The notes under the pieces were generated by a model. That model had not been told where the DNA came from and did no database searches. It saw nothing but the letters and a program-made list of their open reading frames with translations. From Nostoc sp. NIES-4103 (GTDB lineage: Bacteria > Cyanobacteriota > Cyanobacteriia > Cyanobacteriales > Nostocaceae), in assembly GCF_002368335.1 (NCBI RefSeq), contig NZ_AP018288.1, forward strand, positions 6,157,255 through 6,221,254: DNA of 64,000 nt, written 5' to 3'. Positions within the stretch are counted from its first letter, which is position 1. Every line of letters begins with the position of its first letter. The position numbers were made by a program, and so were the translations under genes. Below, in pieces: positions 26,713 through 34,805 of the stretch.

Positions 26713-26715
26713 TTA

Positions 26716-26880
26716 GAGGATGTCTGAAAAGTCGAAAATTATACTAGTAACCCCGCTTCCATTCCTCTCCCCGAAACGGAGAGAGGCTTTGAAACCCCCA
26801 TTCCCTTCTAGGGAAGGGGGGCTAGGGGGGTTAGGTTTTTAAAGCTTTGATGTTAATAACAATACTTCTCAGACATCCTC
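26716..26880. mobile_element. MITE family B (165 bp) abutting the IS5 element
   Basis: Terminal repeats GAGGATGTCTGAAAAGT and ACTTCTCAGACATCCTC match at 16 of 17 positions. They share the GAGGATGT...AAGT pattern of the neighbouring IS. TTA flanks both sides (26713-26715, shared with the IS, and 26881-26883). The interior carries CCTCTCCCC/GGAGAGAGG and CCCTTCTAGGGAAGGGGGG simple hairpins and no ORF. Confidence 0.88.
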
Positions 26881-26967
26881 TTAGGGGCTGTGGATTGATC
26901 TAGAAATTTTTATGTAAACTATGTAAGCATCAATAATGGTAGTTTTTTATATAACTGGCTTGTAGAA

Positions 26968-27963
26968 ATGGAGAAAGTCGAAGCTTTCAATAGTCCGGCT
27001 TGCTATTTTCCCCTGATGAACGGACGCTACGAAGTCAAGCCAGGGATGATGTTGTTGGCCTCGTGTTTCGGTAATGGTCAAGCTGATGGGCAAGTATTTC
27101 AAATCGATGAAAATTTTGCTCATTACCGTCAGGCTAAGCTTTTAGCCCGTGCAGAACGGTTGAGTAAATATTACCAGACTTATAACTATTCTACGACTGT
27201 GGCAAGTGCGATCGCTCGTTTGATAGTTGAGCGTCTCACACAAGAGCATCCACAATACTTTAAATGCCAAAAATTAACAGCTAATACCTTAATATTTTAT
27301 AGCCAACTCACCAAAGAAATACTTTATCTAGATGCGAACTGGCAGTTACAGCGAGTCGAGGGCAGTTCAGTTTTTCCTGCTTACACTTCTACTCTCGATG
27401 CTATGGCAATGCAGGTACAGGAAGATCTTACAGTCATCTGCTGTGGTGACAATGGTTGTAATTGGCTGAGTGCTGTTCATTTGTGTTATCCCAATCATTG
27501 GTCAGCTGAGGAAAAAATCGGTAAAGATTTTGCAGCAATACATACACCTGTGGCAGGTATGGAAAAAATTAATCGCCGGGCTGATGCGATCGTCAATAGT
27601 ATGATTCACTGTAAACCAATGGTGCGCTTTGCTTGGGGTTTGAGTACAGATACTCGTCTTAATCATCATCCTGAAACACCACCTGGTTTGTTAGTTAGTC
27701 AGTGGCAAGGTAGACGCTTTGATCCCCAAAATCCCAGGCTTTACTTGCGAATTGAACGACAGGTCATTTGGGGATTACCAAAGTATAAAGCAGCATTATT
27801 TACTATTCGTACTTATTTCAGAGATTGTACTTTGCTCAAAAAAGATTCACTACTACGGGTTAAGTTGTGTGCTGCCATTGAGTCTATGTCACCAGAGTCA
27901 CTAATTTATAAAGGTTTAGCAGATAGCAAAGCGAGTATTTTACATTGGTTGAACGAAGTCTGA
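26968..27963 (+). CDS. heme-dependent oxidative N-demethylase-like protein (DUF3445)
   Basis: 331 aa. The family-defining stretch is ICCGDNGCNWLSAVHLCYPN followed by HWSAEEKIGKDFAAIHTPVA. Other conserved parts are NGRYEVKPGMMLL near the start and YLRIERQVIWGLPKYKAALF near the end. Members are heme proteins; a characterised relative demethylates dimethylamine oxidatively. The His and Cys residues in the motif are candidates for cofactor contact. Function in cyanobacteria is unproven. Its promoter region directly follows the right end of a MITE (88 bp away). Confidence 0.82.
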   Translation: MEKVEAFNSPACYFPLMNGRYEVKPGMMLLASCFGNGQADGQVFQIDENFAHYRQAKLLARAERLSKYYQTYNYSTTVASAIARLIVERLTQEHPQYFKCQKLTANTLIFYSQLTKEILYLDANWQLQRVEGSSVFPAYTSTLDAMAMQVQEDLTVICCGDNGCNWLSAVHLCYPNHWSAEEKIGKDFAAIHTPVAGMEKINRRADAIVNSMIHCKPMVRFAWGLSTDTRLNHHPETPPGLLVSQWQGRRFDPQNPRLYLRIERQVIWGLPKYKAALFTIRTYFRDCTLLKKDSLLRVKLCAAIESMSPESLIYKGLADSKASILHWLNEV

Positions 27964-27978
27964 ACTACTATAGCAAAC

Positions 27979-28590
27979 CTAAATATTATTACTTGATTCA
28001 ATAAAACTTTTTAAAATCCCCAAAATCTGCCCAACATTATTGAGAAAATATTCATTTAAATCAATTTCAAGTATTTGCCCAGTAAGTCGCATAAATTTCC
28101 AGTTAGTGCCAGTAGTAACACTACCATAAACTGTTTCAATTTCATTACCTTTTTGTTGGTTAAATAATTGTGCGGCTACCATTTCGGCGATGCATTGTCC
28201 TAAACCAGATTGAATATTATCGTTTTTAGCTTCTACTAAAGCAATAACTGGCGCTTTAATAATTATTTGTTCTGGTGATTTACTAATTAGAAAGTCACAA
28301 AAACCAGTCAAACCTTTTTCTGGACTAACATTAAACTCCCGACCAGAAAACAAACTGATTCTATTCTGCAATTGTTCTTTTAGTTCTACTAGAATCGGTG
28401 TCAAAATCAATTCAGAACGAGATTTTTCAGTACCAATAGCTAATGCTAGCGGGATGTATTTTTTAAGTGTTTGTGCCAAAAAATCGCTGTATTCTACTGA
28501 GGGTATATCAGCAAAAATTCCTACAGTATCTACAATGGTAATTCCAAAGGTTGTTTCAATAGTGTCTATACTGAATTGGCTGTATGACAT
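27979..28590 (-). CDS. PD-(D/E)XK-like hypothetical protein
   Basis: 203 aa. The segments SRSELILTPILVELKEQL, GLTGFCDFLISKSP and PVIALVEAKNDNIQSGLGQC follow the E - D - ExK pattern of PD-(D/E)XK nuclease folds. QCIAEMVAAQLFNQ fits the helix after the active site. Such proteins are common singletons in Nostocales and often lie among mobile or defence genes. No restriction-modification partner is adjacent. Function unassigned. Confidence 0.6.
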   Translation of the reverse strand: MSYSQFSIDTIETTFGITIVDTVGIFADIPSVEYSDFLAQTLKKYIPLALAIGTEKSRSELILTPILVELKEQLQNRISLFSGREFNVSPEKGLTGFCDFLISKSPEQIIIKAPVIALVEAKNDNIQSGLGQCIAEMVAAQLFNQQKGNEIETVYGSVTTGTNWKFMRLTGQILEIDLNEYFLNNVGQILGILKSFIESSNNI

Positions 28591-28791
28591 TTGACAATAT
28601 TTTTATAAAACCAAATTTTGCTGTCACTTATTTTGATTCTACCCAAAAAATCAGTATTTCCTTGGATATTGCAGTTGTTGCTGGTTGGATGTTAATTAGC
28701 TTACTGGATAGGGAACTATAACTATAAAGTAATTGATTGCTTGCAAAAGCTGTTCGTAAAAAAATCATTCATAAAAATATTGACAGCAAAT

Positions 28792-29451
28792 ATGGAAGTG
28801 AAATTAGGATTCGGAGCCATCCCCAAACCCCAATATGTTTTAGTAAGTAAAGAATCAGACCATTGTTGGTATATGTTATCTGACGATAAAAAACAAATTC
28901 CAATTTATGATAGAGCCTTAACTGGGGTAATAACGGGGATAGAAGTTAACAAAAAAGTAGAAACTTCACATGGAGAGGCAGAAAAAACTGACTTGCATAT
29001 TTTGGCAGATAAACCTTATGTTATCCGCTCAGGTAGTGAGTCTTACTTTTCTAAAAGTCTCTTACTTTCACTTGATGCTTTAACTGCTGAACAATTGTAC
29101 CATCCACTGACTATAGCTGTCAGTCCAGGTGATAAAACAATTATATTTTGTACAATTTATAATCCTGTCACCTATCGCTCTATAGGTGTTAGTTGGGACG
29201 GACATAAGGAAATTGATTGGCAAGCTTTAGGGCAAAAAGTTAGCCGAAAAATTAACAACACAAAAACGGCTGAACCGCGTGAAGTTTTCATAGCTCAAAG
29301 CGACACATATTTATCACAATTAAATTGGAGTCCAGACCAGGGAAGGGAATATTTACAGCAGAGGTACGGTAAGAAATCGCGTTTGCAACTCACTGATACA
29401 GAACTTCTGGACTTTATTGATTATTTAAAACTACAACTTACCCAAAGTTAG
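28792..29451 (+). CDS. hypothetical cyanobacterial protein
   Basis: 219 aa from ATG 28792 (MEVKLGFGAIPKPQYVLVSK); a TTG 17 codons upstream is the alternative. No signal peptide, membrane helix or motif I recognise. The central part is beta-rich; the C-terminal 50 residues are helical and charged (EYLQQRYGKKSRLQLTDTEL). Codon use and length support a real gene. Nothing in the neighbourhood suggests a role. Confidence 0.6.
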   Translation: MEVKLGFGAIPKPQYVLVSKESDHCWYMLSDDKKQIPIYDRALTGVITGIEVNKKVETSHGEAEKTDLHILADKPYVIRSGSESYFSKSLLLSLDALTAEQLYHPLTIAVSPGDKTIIFCTIYNPVTYRSIGVSWDGHKEIDWQALGQKVSRKINNTKTAEPREVFIAQSDTYLSQLNWSPDQGREYLQQRYGKKSRLQLTDTELLDFIDYLKLQLTQS

Positions 29452-29494
29452 TTTTTGTGAGTATATCGTGAGAGCGATCGCTCGAATCCAAAAC

Positions 29495-29935
29495 TCACTC
29501 GCTAGCTGATGGTAGCCAGTCTTCATCCAAAACTAACTCTAAAGAATAAGGACAATCTTCTGGAAACACAGAAATTTCTAGTCCTGTTTGCTTGGCGGCT
29601 TGGCGACATGCCCTTTGATAGCTTCCCTCAAGTTGTTCTATGGGATAATTCTTGAGACTGGGACTATCTTTAATAGTTAAATCAATTTGGGTACGAGCGT
29701 CAGTGATAGAATCTAGCCAGCTATCTGAACGACGTTGAGGTTGATATTGCCACTTGAGTAGATGCAACAACAGGCGAGTTAGTTGACTAACAATTGCTCG
29801 TCGTTCGCTTTTACCCAAGTCTTGAACCTCTTCAATCAAATGTTCTACATCAATTTCCAGCCAGCGATGTTCCCTTAATAGTTCGGCTGTATGTTCAATC
29901 CACAAATTAAAATCTGTTTTATAATTGGCGCTCAT
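29495..29935 (-). CDS. DUF29 domain protein
   Basis: 146 aa starting MSANYKTDFNLWIEHTAELL. DUF29 is recognised by W-E-TAELLREHRWLEIDVEHL, then IEEVQDLGKSERRAIVSQL and LLLHLLKWQYQPQRRSDSWL. These small helical proteins are abundant in cyanobacteria and their function is unknown. The start overlaps the end of the HicB-like gene by 17 nt, so the two are probably co-translated. Confidence 0.85.
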   Translation of the reverse strand: MSANYKTDFNLWIEHTAELLREHRWLEIDVEHLIEEVQDLGKSERRAIVSQLTRLLLHLLKWQYQPQRRSDSWLDSITDARTQIDLTIKDSPSLKNYPIEQLEGSYQRACRQAAKQTGLEISVFPEDCPYSLELVLDEDWLPSASE

Positions 29936-30110
29936 AATTCGATTCAAGTTCTTCTCGTTCGCTAGCAACTTCCAACCAACCCTGAATCGCATCTTGTAGC
30001 ATCACTAACAGATGTTCGTAGCTTTCTCCCCAAGTGTGACATCCTGGTAAAGCTGGTACATAACCACACCATACGCCGTCTTCTTGCCAGATAACTGCTT
30101 TAACTTTCAT
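29919..30110 (-). CDS. HicB-like antitoxin-fold protein without HicA
   Basis: 63 aa from ATG 30110 (MKVKAVIWQEDGVWCGYVPA, then LPGCHTWGESYEHLLVMLQD). The partial RNase-H-like HicB fold with LPGC-x-T-GES is clear. No DNA-binding domain is attached and no HicA toxin gene lies on either side. It instead overlaps a DUF29 gene. It may be an orphan antitoxin or part of a HicB-DUF29 unit. Confidence 0.8.
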   Translation of the reverse strand: MKVKAVIWQEDGVWCGYVPALPGCHTWGESYEHLLVMLQDAIQGWLEVASEREELESNYERQL

Positions 30111-30377
30111 TACCAATCATCTGCACAAGACTGTGCCTCATATTTTAGCGCCAAGGAAAGCGCGATCACTCATCCAATGCGCTGAGGTGTTTGCTTGTGA
30201 GGAATGCGATCGCAGAATTAGTGTATTTGCTAAAATACTAGCGACCGCTTTACCTGATGCTATAGAACAACTGCGGCTTGGAGAAGCAATTGTAGAAATC
30301 AGCAGTAGTTCGTAAGTAAATTACTCAACTCAATAACAGAGTACTATTTCCAGAGTCCTGGGAGCGCACAAGTTCAG

Positions 30378-30992
30378 CTAATTTTTGCCACTTGTTTCGT
30401 TTGAATTACCAGATTCATTACTTTTGGGGGAAGTTGGAGGACTTGGTGTGTTGGGAGCGGTGAGAGGAGTTTGAGGGTCTTTCGGAGATTGAGGACGCAG
30501 ATCAGAAACCCCATTAAAACTTTTCTTATCCTCGATACCTTGACGATGAGCATTAATTTTTTGCTCTTGACTCATAGTTACTTTTTTCTCACTTGAGTTA
30601 ATTACTGCTGAATTAAGTCCAATGATAATTACTAATATCATACCAATGATGAAACTAAATGCAGCTACTTTATCTAGAACCATTAGACACTTATCTTGAG
30701 TTTTAGATTTATTAAGCACCTCCTGAATGTGTACAGCATTTCTATCTAGAATACAAACAACTGCGATTACTGTAATCAAAAAGGAGAGGAGAGCAAACGC
30801 GAAAAGAAATTTTTGTAGTGAGTTGGAAGCACCAAACGTCCTCAGTAAAGTGACTAGTAATCCAATAGCAGTGGATGACAAACCTAATAGTTGTTTGTCG
30901 CGCTCAATTTTAGTATTAAGCCAAGCGCTAATCATAGCGCTGTAAAATGCCCTATCTTTTGCTTCGTATTCTTCTTTATTCAAGCTCTCCAT
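30378..30992 (-). CDS. hypothetical membrane protein with Pro/Ser-rich tail
   Basis: 204 aa from ATG 30992 (MESLNKEEYEAKDRAFYSAM). Three hydrophobic helices lie around residues 34-52 (LLGLSSTAIGLLVTLL), 61-82 (FLFAFALLSFLITVIAVVCI) and 108-130 (AFSFIIGMILVIIIGL). The C-terminal 60 residues are polar and disordered (PQSPKDPQTPLTAPNTPSPP). Its ATG lies 17 nt inside the preceding 42-codon frame, which itself follows a BrnA-like gene: a three-gene coupled operon. Function unknown. Confidence 0.6.
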   Translation of the reverse strand: MESLNKEEYEAKDRAFYSAMISAWLNTKIERDKQLLGLSSTAIGLLVTLLRTFGASNSLQKFLFAFALLSFLITVIAVVCILDRNAVHIQEVLNKSKTQDKCLMVLDKVAAFSFIIGMILVIIIGLNSAVINSSEKKVTMSQEQKINAHRQGIEDKKSFNGVSDLRPQSPKDPQTPLTAPNTPSPPTSPKSNESGNSNETSGKN

Positions 30993-31104
30993 ATTCTTTA
31001 AATTCGAGTGCGATAGCCTGACTGGACAACGCATAAATACTAGCACTCAAATTAAAAATACTGATGCGGCGTTTTGGACTGAGAGAATAGCGATCGCCTT
31101 TCAC
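30976..31104 (-). CDS. possible 42-aa coupled ORF
   Basis: A GTG start at 31104 is placed right after the GGAGAATAAG at the end of the BrnA-like gene, an excellent ribosome site. The product is MKGDRYSLSPKRRISIFNLS then ASIYALSSQAIALEFKEY. Its stop overlaps the start of the downstream membrane protein by 17 nt. Position and coupling argue for translation; there is no recognisable family. Confidence 0.4.
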   Translation of the reverse strand: MKGDRYSLSPKRRISIFNLSASIYALSSQAIALEFKEYGELE

Positions 31105-31105
31105 C

Positions 31106-31324
31106 TTATTCTCCAATACGTTCAAGTTCCTCTCGCTGCTGAATGTATTCACGCAAAGCATCGTTAATTAAAGTTTGGTAATTTCCCCCACCTGCTGCGT
31201 GAACTTGGTCACGAAACCATGCTAATACTTCATCATCTAGGTGAATTGTAATTCGAGTTTTACCTGTTGATATCGGTTCAATAATTCCTCGTTTACCCTC
31301 ACTAAAATCATACTCAGCTTCCAT
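31106..31324 (-). CDS. BrnA-like ribbon-helix-helix antitoxin (no BrnT)
   Basis: 72 aa. The N-terminus MEAEYDFSEGKRGIIEP and the RHH motif TRITIHLDDEVLAWFRDQV, followed by GNYQTLINDALREYI, are typical of BrnA. In complete systems a BrnT RNase toxin gene precedes brnA; here only 48 bp separate it from the unrelated lapA-like gene. Downstream, a 42-codon ORF and a membrane protein are coupled to it. It is therefore an orphan or has a different partner. Confidence 0.8.
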   Translation of the reverse strand: MEAEYDFSEGKRGIIEPISTGKTRITIHLDDEVLAWFRDQVHAAGGGNYQTLINDALREYIQQREELERIGE

Positions 31325-31372
31325 TTTTAGCCTCAGATGTTGGATAAGCTTTGTGTGCTTCGATTTAATCCA

Positions 31373-31651
31373 TCAAAAATCTTCGTCATCAACAAAAAAC
31401 TCCGCATCGTCTTCATATCTAGAATTACGCTGCGAAGAATCACCAAGACCCCACAGGGGTTGTAATACTCCCACGCTAATAAACCCAATCCCAGCACAAA
31501 AAGCCAGCACTAAACCCGCTGGTATTTTAACCGATTCAAATGTTAAGAATTTTAACGATACTGGCGTGGCATTTTGAACTGAAATAATCGCGATCGCCAC
31601 TACCCAAATAGCTACAACTAGAGATGTGAAAAAAGGAGCTAAAGTTTTCAT
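31373..31651 (-). CDS. LapA-domain (DUF1049) membrane protein
   Basis: 92 aa with two membrane helices (about 8-28 and 41-64) separated by SVQNATPVSLKFLTFESVKI, the short periplasmic loop characteristic of the LapA/YciS family. The C-terminus is acidic (RYEDDAEFFVDDEDF). In enterobacteria a relative helps assemble lipopolysaccharide; the cyanobacterial role is unknown. Confidence 0.82.
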   Translation of the reverse strand: MKTLAPFFTSLVVAIWVVAIAIISVQNATPVSLKFLTFESVKIPAGLVLAFCAGIGFISVGVLQPLWGLGDSSQRNSRYEDDAEFFVDDEDF

Positions 31652-31724
31652 ATCTTCATAAAACTTAGTAATTATGAGTTAAGAATTATGTATTTACAAT
31701 TCTTAACTCATAACTCTCAATTGA

Positions 31725-33164
31725 TTAAACTGCTACAGCCTCTAGCTTAGCAATGGAACTTTCCATCTCTTGAGCAACTTGGGTAAGTTTTTCCGGAGAG
31801 TTGGTTTCCAAATAGACGCGTACCAAGGGTTCTGTACCGGAAGGACGCAACAATACCCAGCTACCTTCTTCCAGATACAGCTTAATACCGTCTTTACGCC
31901 CGACTTCTTTGACTTTAATCCCTGCTACCTCTGTGGGTGGATTTTTGGTATAGGAGTCGATGACAGCGTTCTTGTGGGCTTCGGTGAGGTGTAAGTCCAG
32001 ACGCTTGTTGTAAAGCGGCCCATCAGCTTCAGCGATCGCTTCAGTGACAAGCTGACTTAGGGGTTTACCTTCATAGGCGATCGCTTCTGCTACTAGCATG
32101 TCAGCTAAAACACCATCTTTCTCAGGAATATGCCCGATAACACTTAACCCGCCTGATTCTTCTCCGCCAATCAGTACGGTAGTTTCGCGCATTTTTTCCC
32201 CGATATATTTAAAGCCCACTGCTGTCTCATAAATGGGCAGACCGTACTTAGCCGCCAAATTATCCAGTAAGTGGGTTGTAGCCACCGTCCGGACGATGGC
32301 GCCGCTTTTACCTTTATTTTTTATTAAATGTCGTGCTAGTACTAATAGCACAGTGTTTGGAGTGAGGACGTTGCCTTGTTCATCAACTATGCCAAAGCGA
32401 TCGCTGTCTCCATCTGTTGCCAAGCCTAAATCTGCTTGATCACGGCGGACTGCTTCTACTAACCCTACAAGTTGTTCGCCTTTGGGTTCTGGCATTCCCC
32501 CACCAAATAGCACATCCCGCCAAGTGTGGAAACTTTCTAATTGAGTACCACTATGTTGCAAAACTTCATCTAAATATCCGCGAGAAGTAGAGTATAGCGC
32601 ATCATACTTGACTTTGAGTTGAGCGCTTCTAATCCTTTCCACATCCAGCAAAGTATAGATAAATTGGAGATAGTCAGGTTTGGGATCGAAAGTAGAAATT
32701 GCACCTGATGGGTTGCTACCGGGCAATTCATCCGATGCACTTTCAATATTTGCCACAATAGTATCAGTAATCTCTGGAGTGGCAGGGCCAGCATAATCAG
32801 GGATATATTTAATCCCACAGTAAGGTGCTGGATTATGGCTAGCAGTAAACATCAATGCCCCAGCGGAATTTAAGTGACGGGCGTTGTAAGCAATTACTGG
32901 TGTGGGGCAATCACGATCAGTAATTTTGACCGTCCAACCCAAGTCAGCCAAGACTTGAGCCGCTGTACGGGCAAACTGGTCAGCTAAAAAGCGAGTATCG
33001 TAGGCAATAAGAACAGGTCTGTCCTTAGAGTAGGCTGTTTCGAGGTAACTTGCGATCGCTCTTGTTACTTTCCGCACATTGGGGAAAGTAAAATCATCAG
33101 CAATAATCCCTCTCCATCCGTCAGTGCCAAACTTTATCTTACTGGAATTGCTACTAGCGCTCAT
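31725..33164 (-). CDS. phosphoglucomutase/phosphomannomutase family protein
   Basis: 479 aa from ATG 33164; a TTG six codons upstream is an alternative. The four alpha-D-phosphohexomutase signatures are present: catalytic phosphoserine loop MFTASHNPAPYCGIKY, metal loop LATDGDSDRFGIVD, sugar-binding loop IGGEESGGLSV and phosphate-binding loop LRPSGTEPLVRVYLE. It interconverts hexose 1- and 6-phosphates in the cytoplasm, feeding glycogen or nucleotide-sugar synthesis. Length is typical. It is divergent from the PD-(D/E)XK nuclease gene. Confidence 0.93.
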   Translation of the reverse strand: MSASSNSSKIKFGTDGWRGIIADDFTFPNVRKVTRAIASYLETAYSKDRPVLIAYDTRFLADQFARTAAQVLADLGWTVKITDRDCPTPVIAYNARHLNSAGALMFTASHNPAPYCGIKYIPDYAGPATPEITDTIVANIESASDELPGSNPSGAISTFDPKPDYLQFIYTLLDVERIRSAQLKVKYDALYSTSRGYLDEVLQHSGTQLESFHTWRDVLFGGGMPEPKGEQLVGLVEAVRRDQADLGLATDGDSDRFGIVDEQGNVLTPNTVLLVLARHLIKNKGKSGAIVRTVATTHLLDNLAAKYGLPIYETAVGFKYIGEKMRETTVLIGGEESGGLSVIGHIPEKDGVLADMLVAEAIAYEGKPLSQLVTEAIAEADGPLYNKRLDLHLTEAHKNAVIDSYTKNPPTEVAGIKVKEVGRKDGIKLYLEEGSWVLLRPSGTEPLVRVYLETNSPEKLTQVAQEMESSIAKLEAVAV

Positions 33165-33258
33165 TTTTGCCACTTTCTCCAAATACTATAGGAAGCTTCC
33201 CGCAAAGCGTGCGTAGCCGCAAGTATCCCTACCGTGTTTTTCTCACTGCTGTTGAGCA

Positions 33259-34110
33259 ATGTTAACCCCTGATCGACCTTTTGCCAGTTATCACCTTTGG
33301 TCTTTAATTGCCCCAGCTATAGGGCAAGAACGCTGGCATTGCCAGATGAGACGGGGGTTTATCAAAGCGCGTCAACATGAACCACAAGTCAAAGCACTAC
33401 TAGCCAAGGCCACTGCACCCCAGCGGATTGGGATACTTGCCCAAAAAGGGGTTTATGAGTTTCATCATAATAGACATTTGTTACACAGAGCAGATGGCGT
33501 AGAAAAAGTCGCCCAGCTACTGAAATTAAGTCACTCCACCGACCAAGTGCAGCAGCGCGTGCTGCAAATTTTGAAAAGATATCATACGACGCCATTGTTG
33601 TTGGGTAAACAAATCATTCAACTAACCCCTGGTGATGAAGGCTTTCCCAAACCGATTTTAATTGACCATGAAGATTATCACTTCCGCTTGTATGCGGCGA
33701 TGGACTGTGTTTTTATAGAGAGCGATCGCACTTTACATATACTAGATTTTAAAACCGGTAAATCTGCTTTTGACCGACGACAGGCATTAGTATATTTGCT
33801 AGCTGCCCGTTATCTTTACCCAGGACGTGAAGCTGTAGCCTCATTTTATAACCTAGAACTGAGTAAAAAATCAGATTTAATTAGCATCAACAATAGCGAA
33901 TTAGAATCTTTAAAAATTGAGTTGGCTAATGTTGCTCACAAGCACCAGCACGACTTGCAACAATATCAGGAAAAGACTAGTAATTTCAGCGAAATTTTTC
34001 CGCCAAATCCTGGAACTCACTGCCGTTTTTGCCCATTTCAAACTATTTGTGAATTTTCCCATCAGTCATCTCAATCCTACCCTATGCCTAGTTTAAAAAC
34101 TAATGCTTAG
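33259..34110 (+). CDS. PD-(D/E)XK nuclease family protein (Cas4/RecB-like)
   Basis: 283 aa. Core motif HILDFKTGKSAFDRRQALVY gives the Asp-x-Lys and following Gln of RecB-type nucleases; an upstream Asp occurs in AMDCVFIESD. A C-terminal cysteine cluster CRFCPFQTICEF, with a possible fourth Cys in RWHCQMRR near the N-terminus, resembles the Fe-S site of Cas4/AddB-type nucleases. There are no CRISPR-associated genes or repeats nearby, so it is probably a DNA-repair type nuclease. Its start is ATG 33259. Confidence 0.82.
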   Translation: MLTPDRPFASYHLWSLIAPAIGQERWHCQMRRGFIKARQHEPQVKALLAKATAPQRIGILAQKGVYEFHHNRHLLHRADGVEKVAQLLKLSHSTDQVQQRVLQILKRYHTTPLLLGKQIIQLTPGDEGFPKPILIDHEDYHFRLYAAMDCVFIESDRTLHILDFKTGKSAFDRRQALVYLLAARYLYPGREAVASFYNLELSKKSDLISINNSELESLKIELANVAHKHQHDLQQYQEKTSNFSEIFPPNPGTHCRFCPFQTICEFSHQSSQSYPMPSLKTNA

Positions 34111-34805
34111 TATTTCGTCTGGCTACTGGGGAATATGAATTGGGCAAGCCTAATTTATTACTTTATTGAATCATCAGAACTTACTACTATGCAGGGAAAA
34201 CCTGCCTTGAGTTTGGAACTCTTGATTTTGCTTGAGTCTACGTAAGCAAGCAATTATTAGCATGAGTTCGACAAACCTTTCCCTCCTAACCTCTCTCTCC
34301 TAAAAGGCGTTAGCAAAGCGTCTCTGTAAGGAGAGGGAGGAACAACAATAAAATCACTCTTTTACCCCCCTCTCCTACGAGGAGAGGGGTTGGGGGAGAG
34401 GTCATAACAGTACTCATCGAACTCACATAATTATTAGCGTACTAATAGCGACTTGTATATATGCTTTAAAGCAACTTAAAGCGGGTTTAAATCGCAGCCA
34501 TCAGTTTTCAAAGTCGTTGACCCATGGCTGATGACTGATAACTAATGGCAGCCATCAGGTAAAACAATTAGATATGCAAATTTGGAATAGCTTTTTGTCG
34601 GTTATTGCTGAAGTATTCCTATCATAGGCTTTCCTCAGTTGAAGAAACTGGTGTCCACCATCAGCAATCGGTAAACCCGGAGGGTTTATGCAGTTTATAT
34701 TTTTATGGTAATTCTACTTAGTAAAATGTATTTATAGACACTTTTATGTTTTATCAATAAAATATTAAAAACTTAACTAAAGATAATAAATTTGAATATT
34801 TTCTT
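34111..34805. other. repeat-containing intergenic region
   Basis: About 695 bp with no gene. It contains a perfect hairpin CCCCTCTCCT/AGGAGAGGGG (34367-34389, 3-nt loop) and the related imperfect pair around 34285-34350. A duplicated GCAGCCATCAG (about 34492 and 34546) lies downstream. The last 120 bp are AT-rich and probably hold the methyltransferase promoter. Confidence 0.5.

Noticed and set aside
30133..30315. 60-codon plus-strand ORF divergent from the HicB-like gene
   Set aside because: GTG start, no ribosome site, contains GCGATCGC-type repeats, and no family resemblance.
29919..31324. A complete HicAB or BrnTA toxin-antitoxin system
   Set aside because: Neither toxin gene is present on either strand next to the antitoxin-like genes.
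33259..34110. Cas4 of a CRISPR system
   Set aside because: The nuclease and Cys motifs fit, but no cas genes or repeats lie near; RecB-like nuclease is the safer call.
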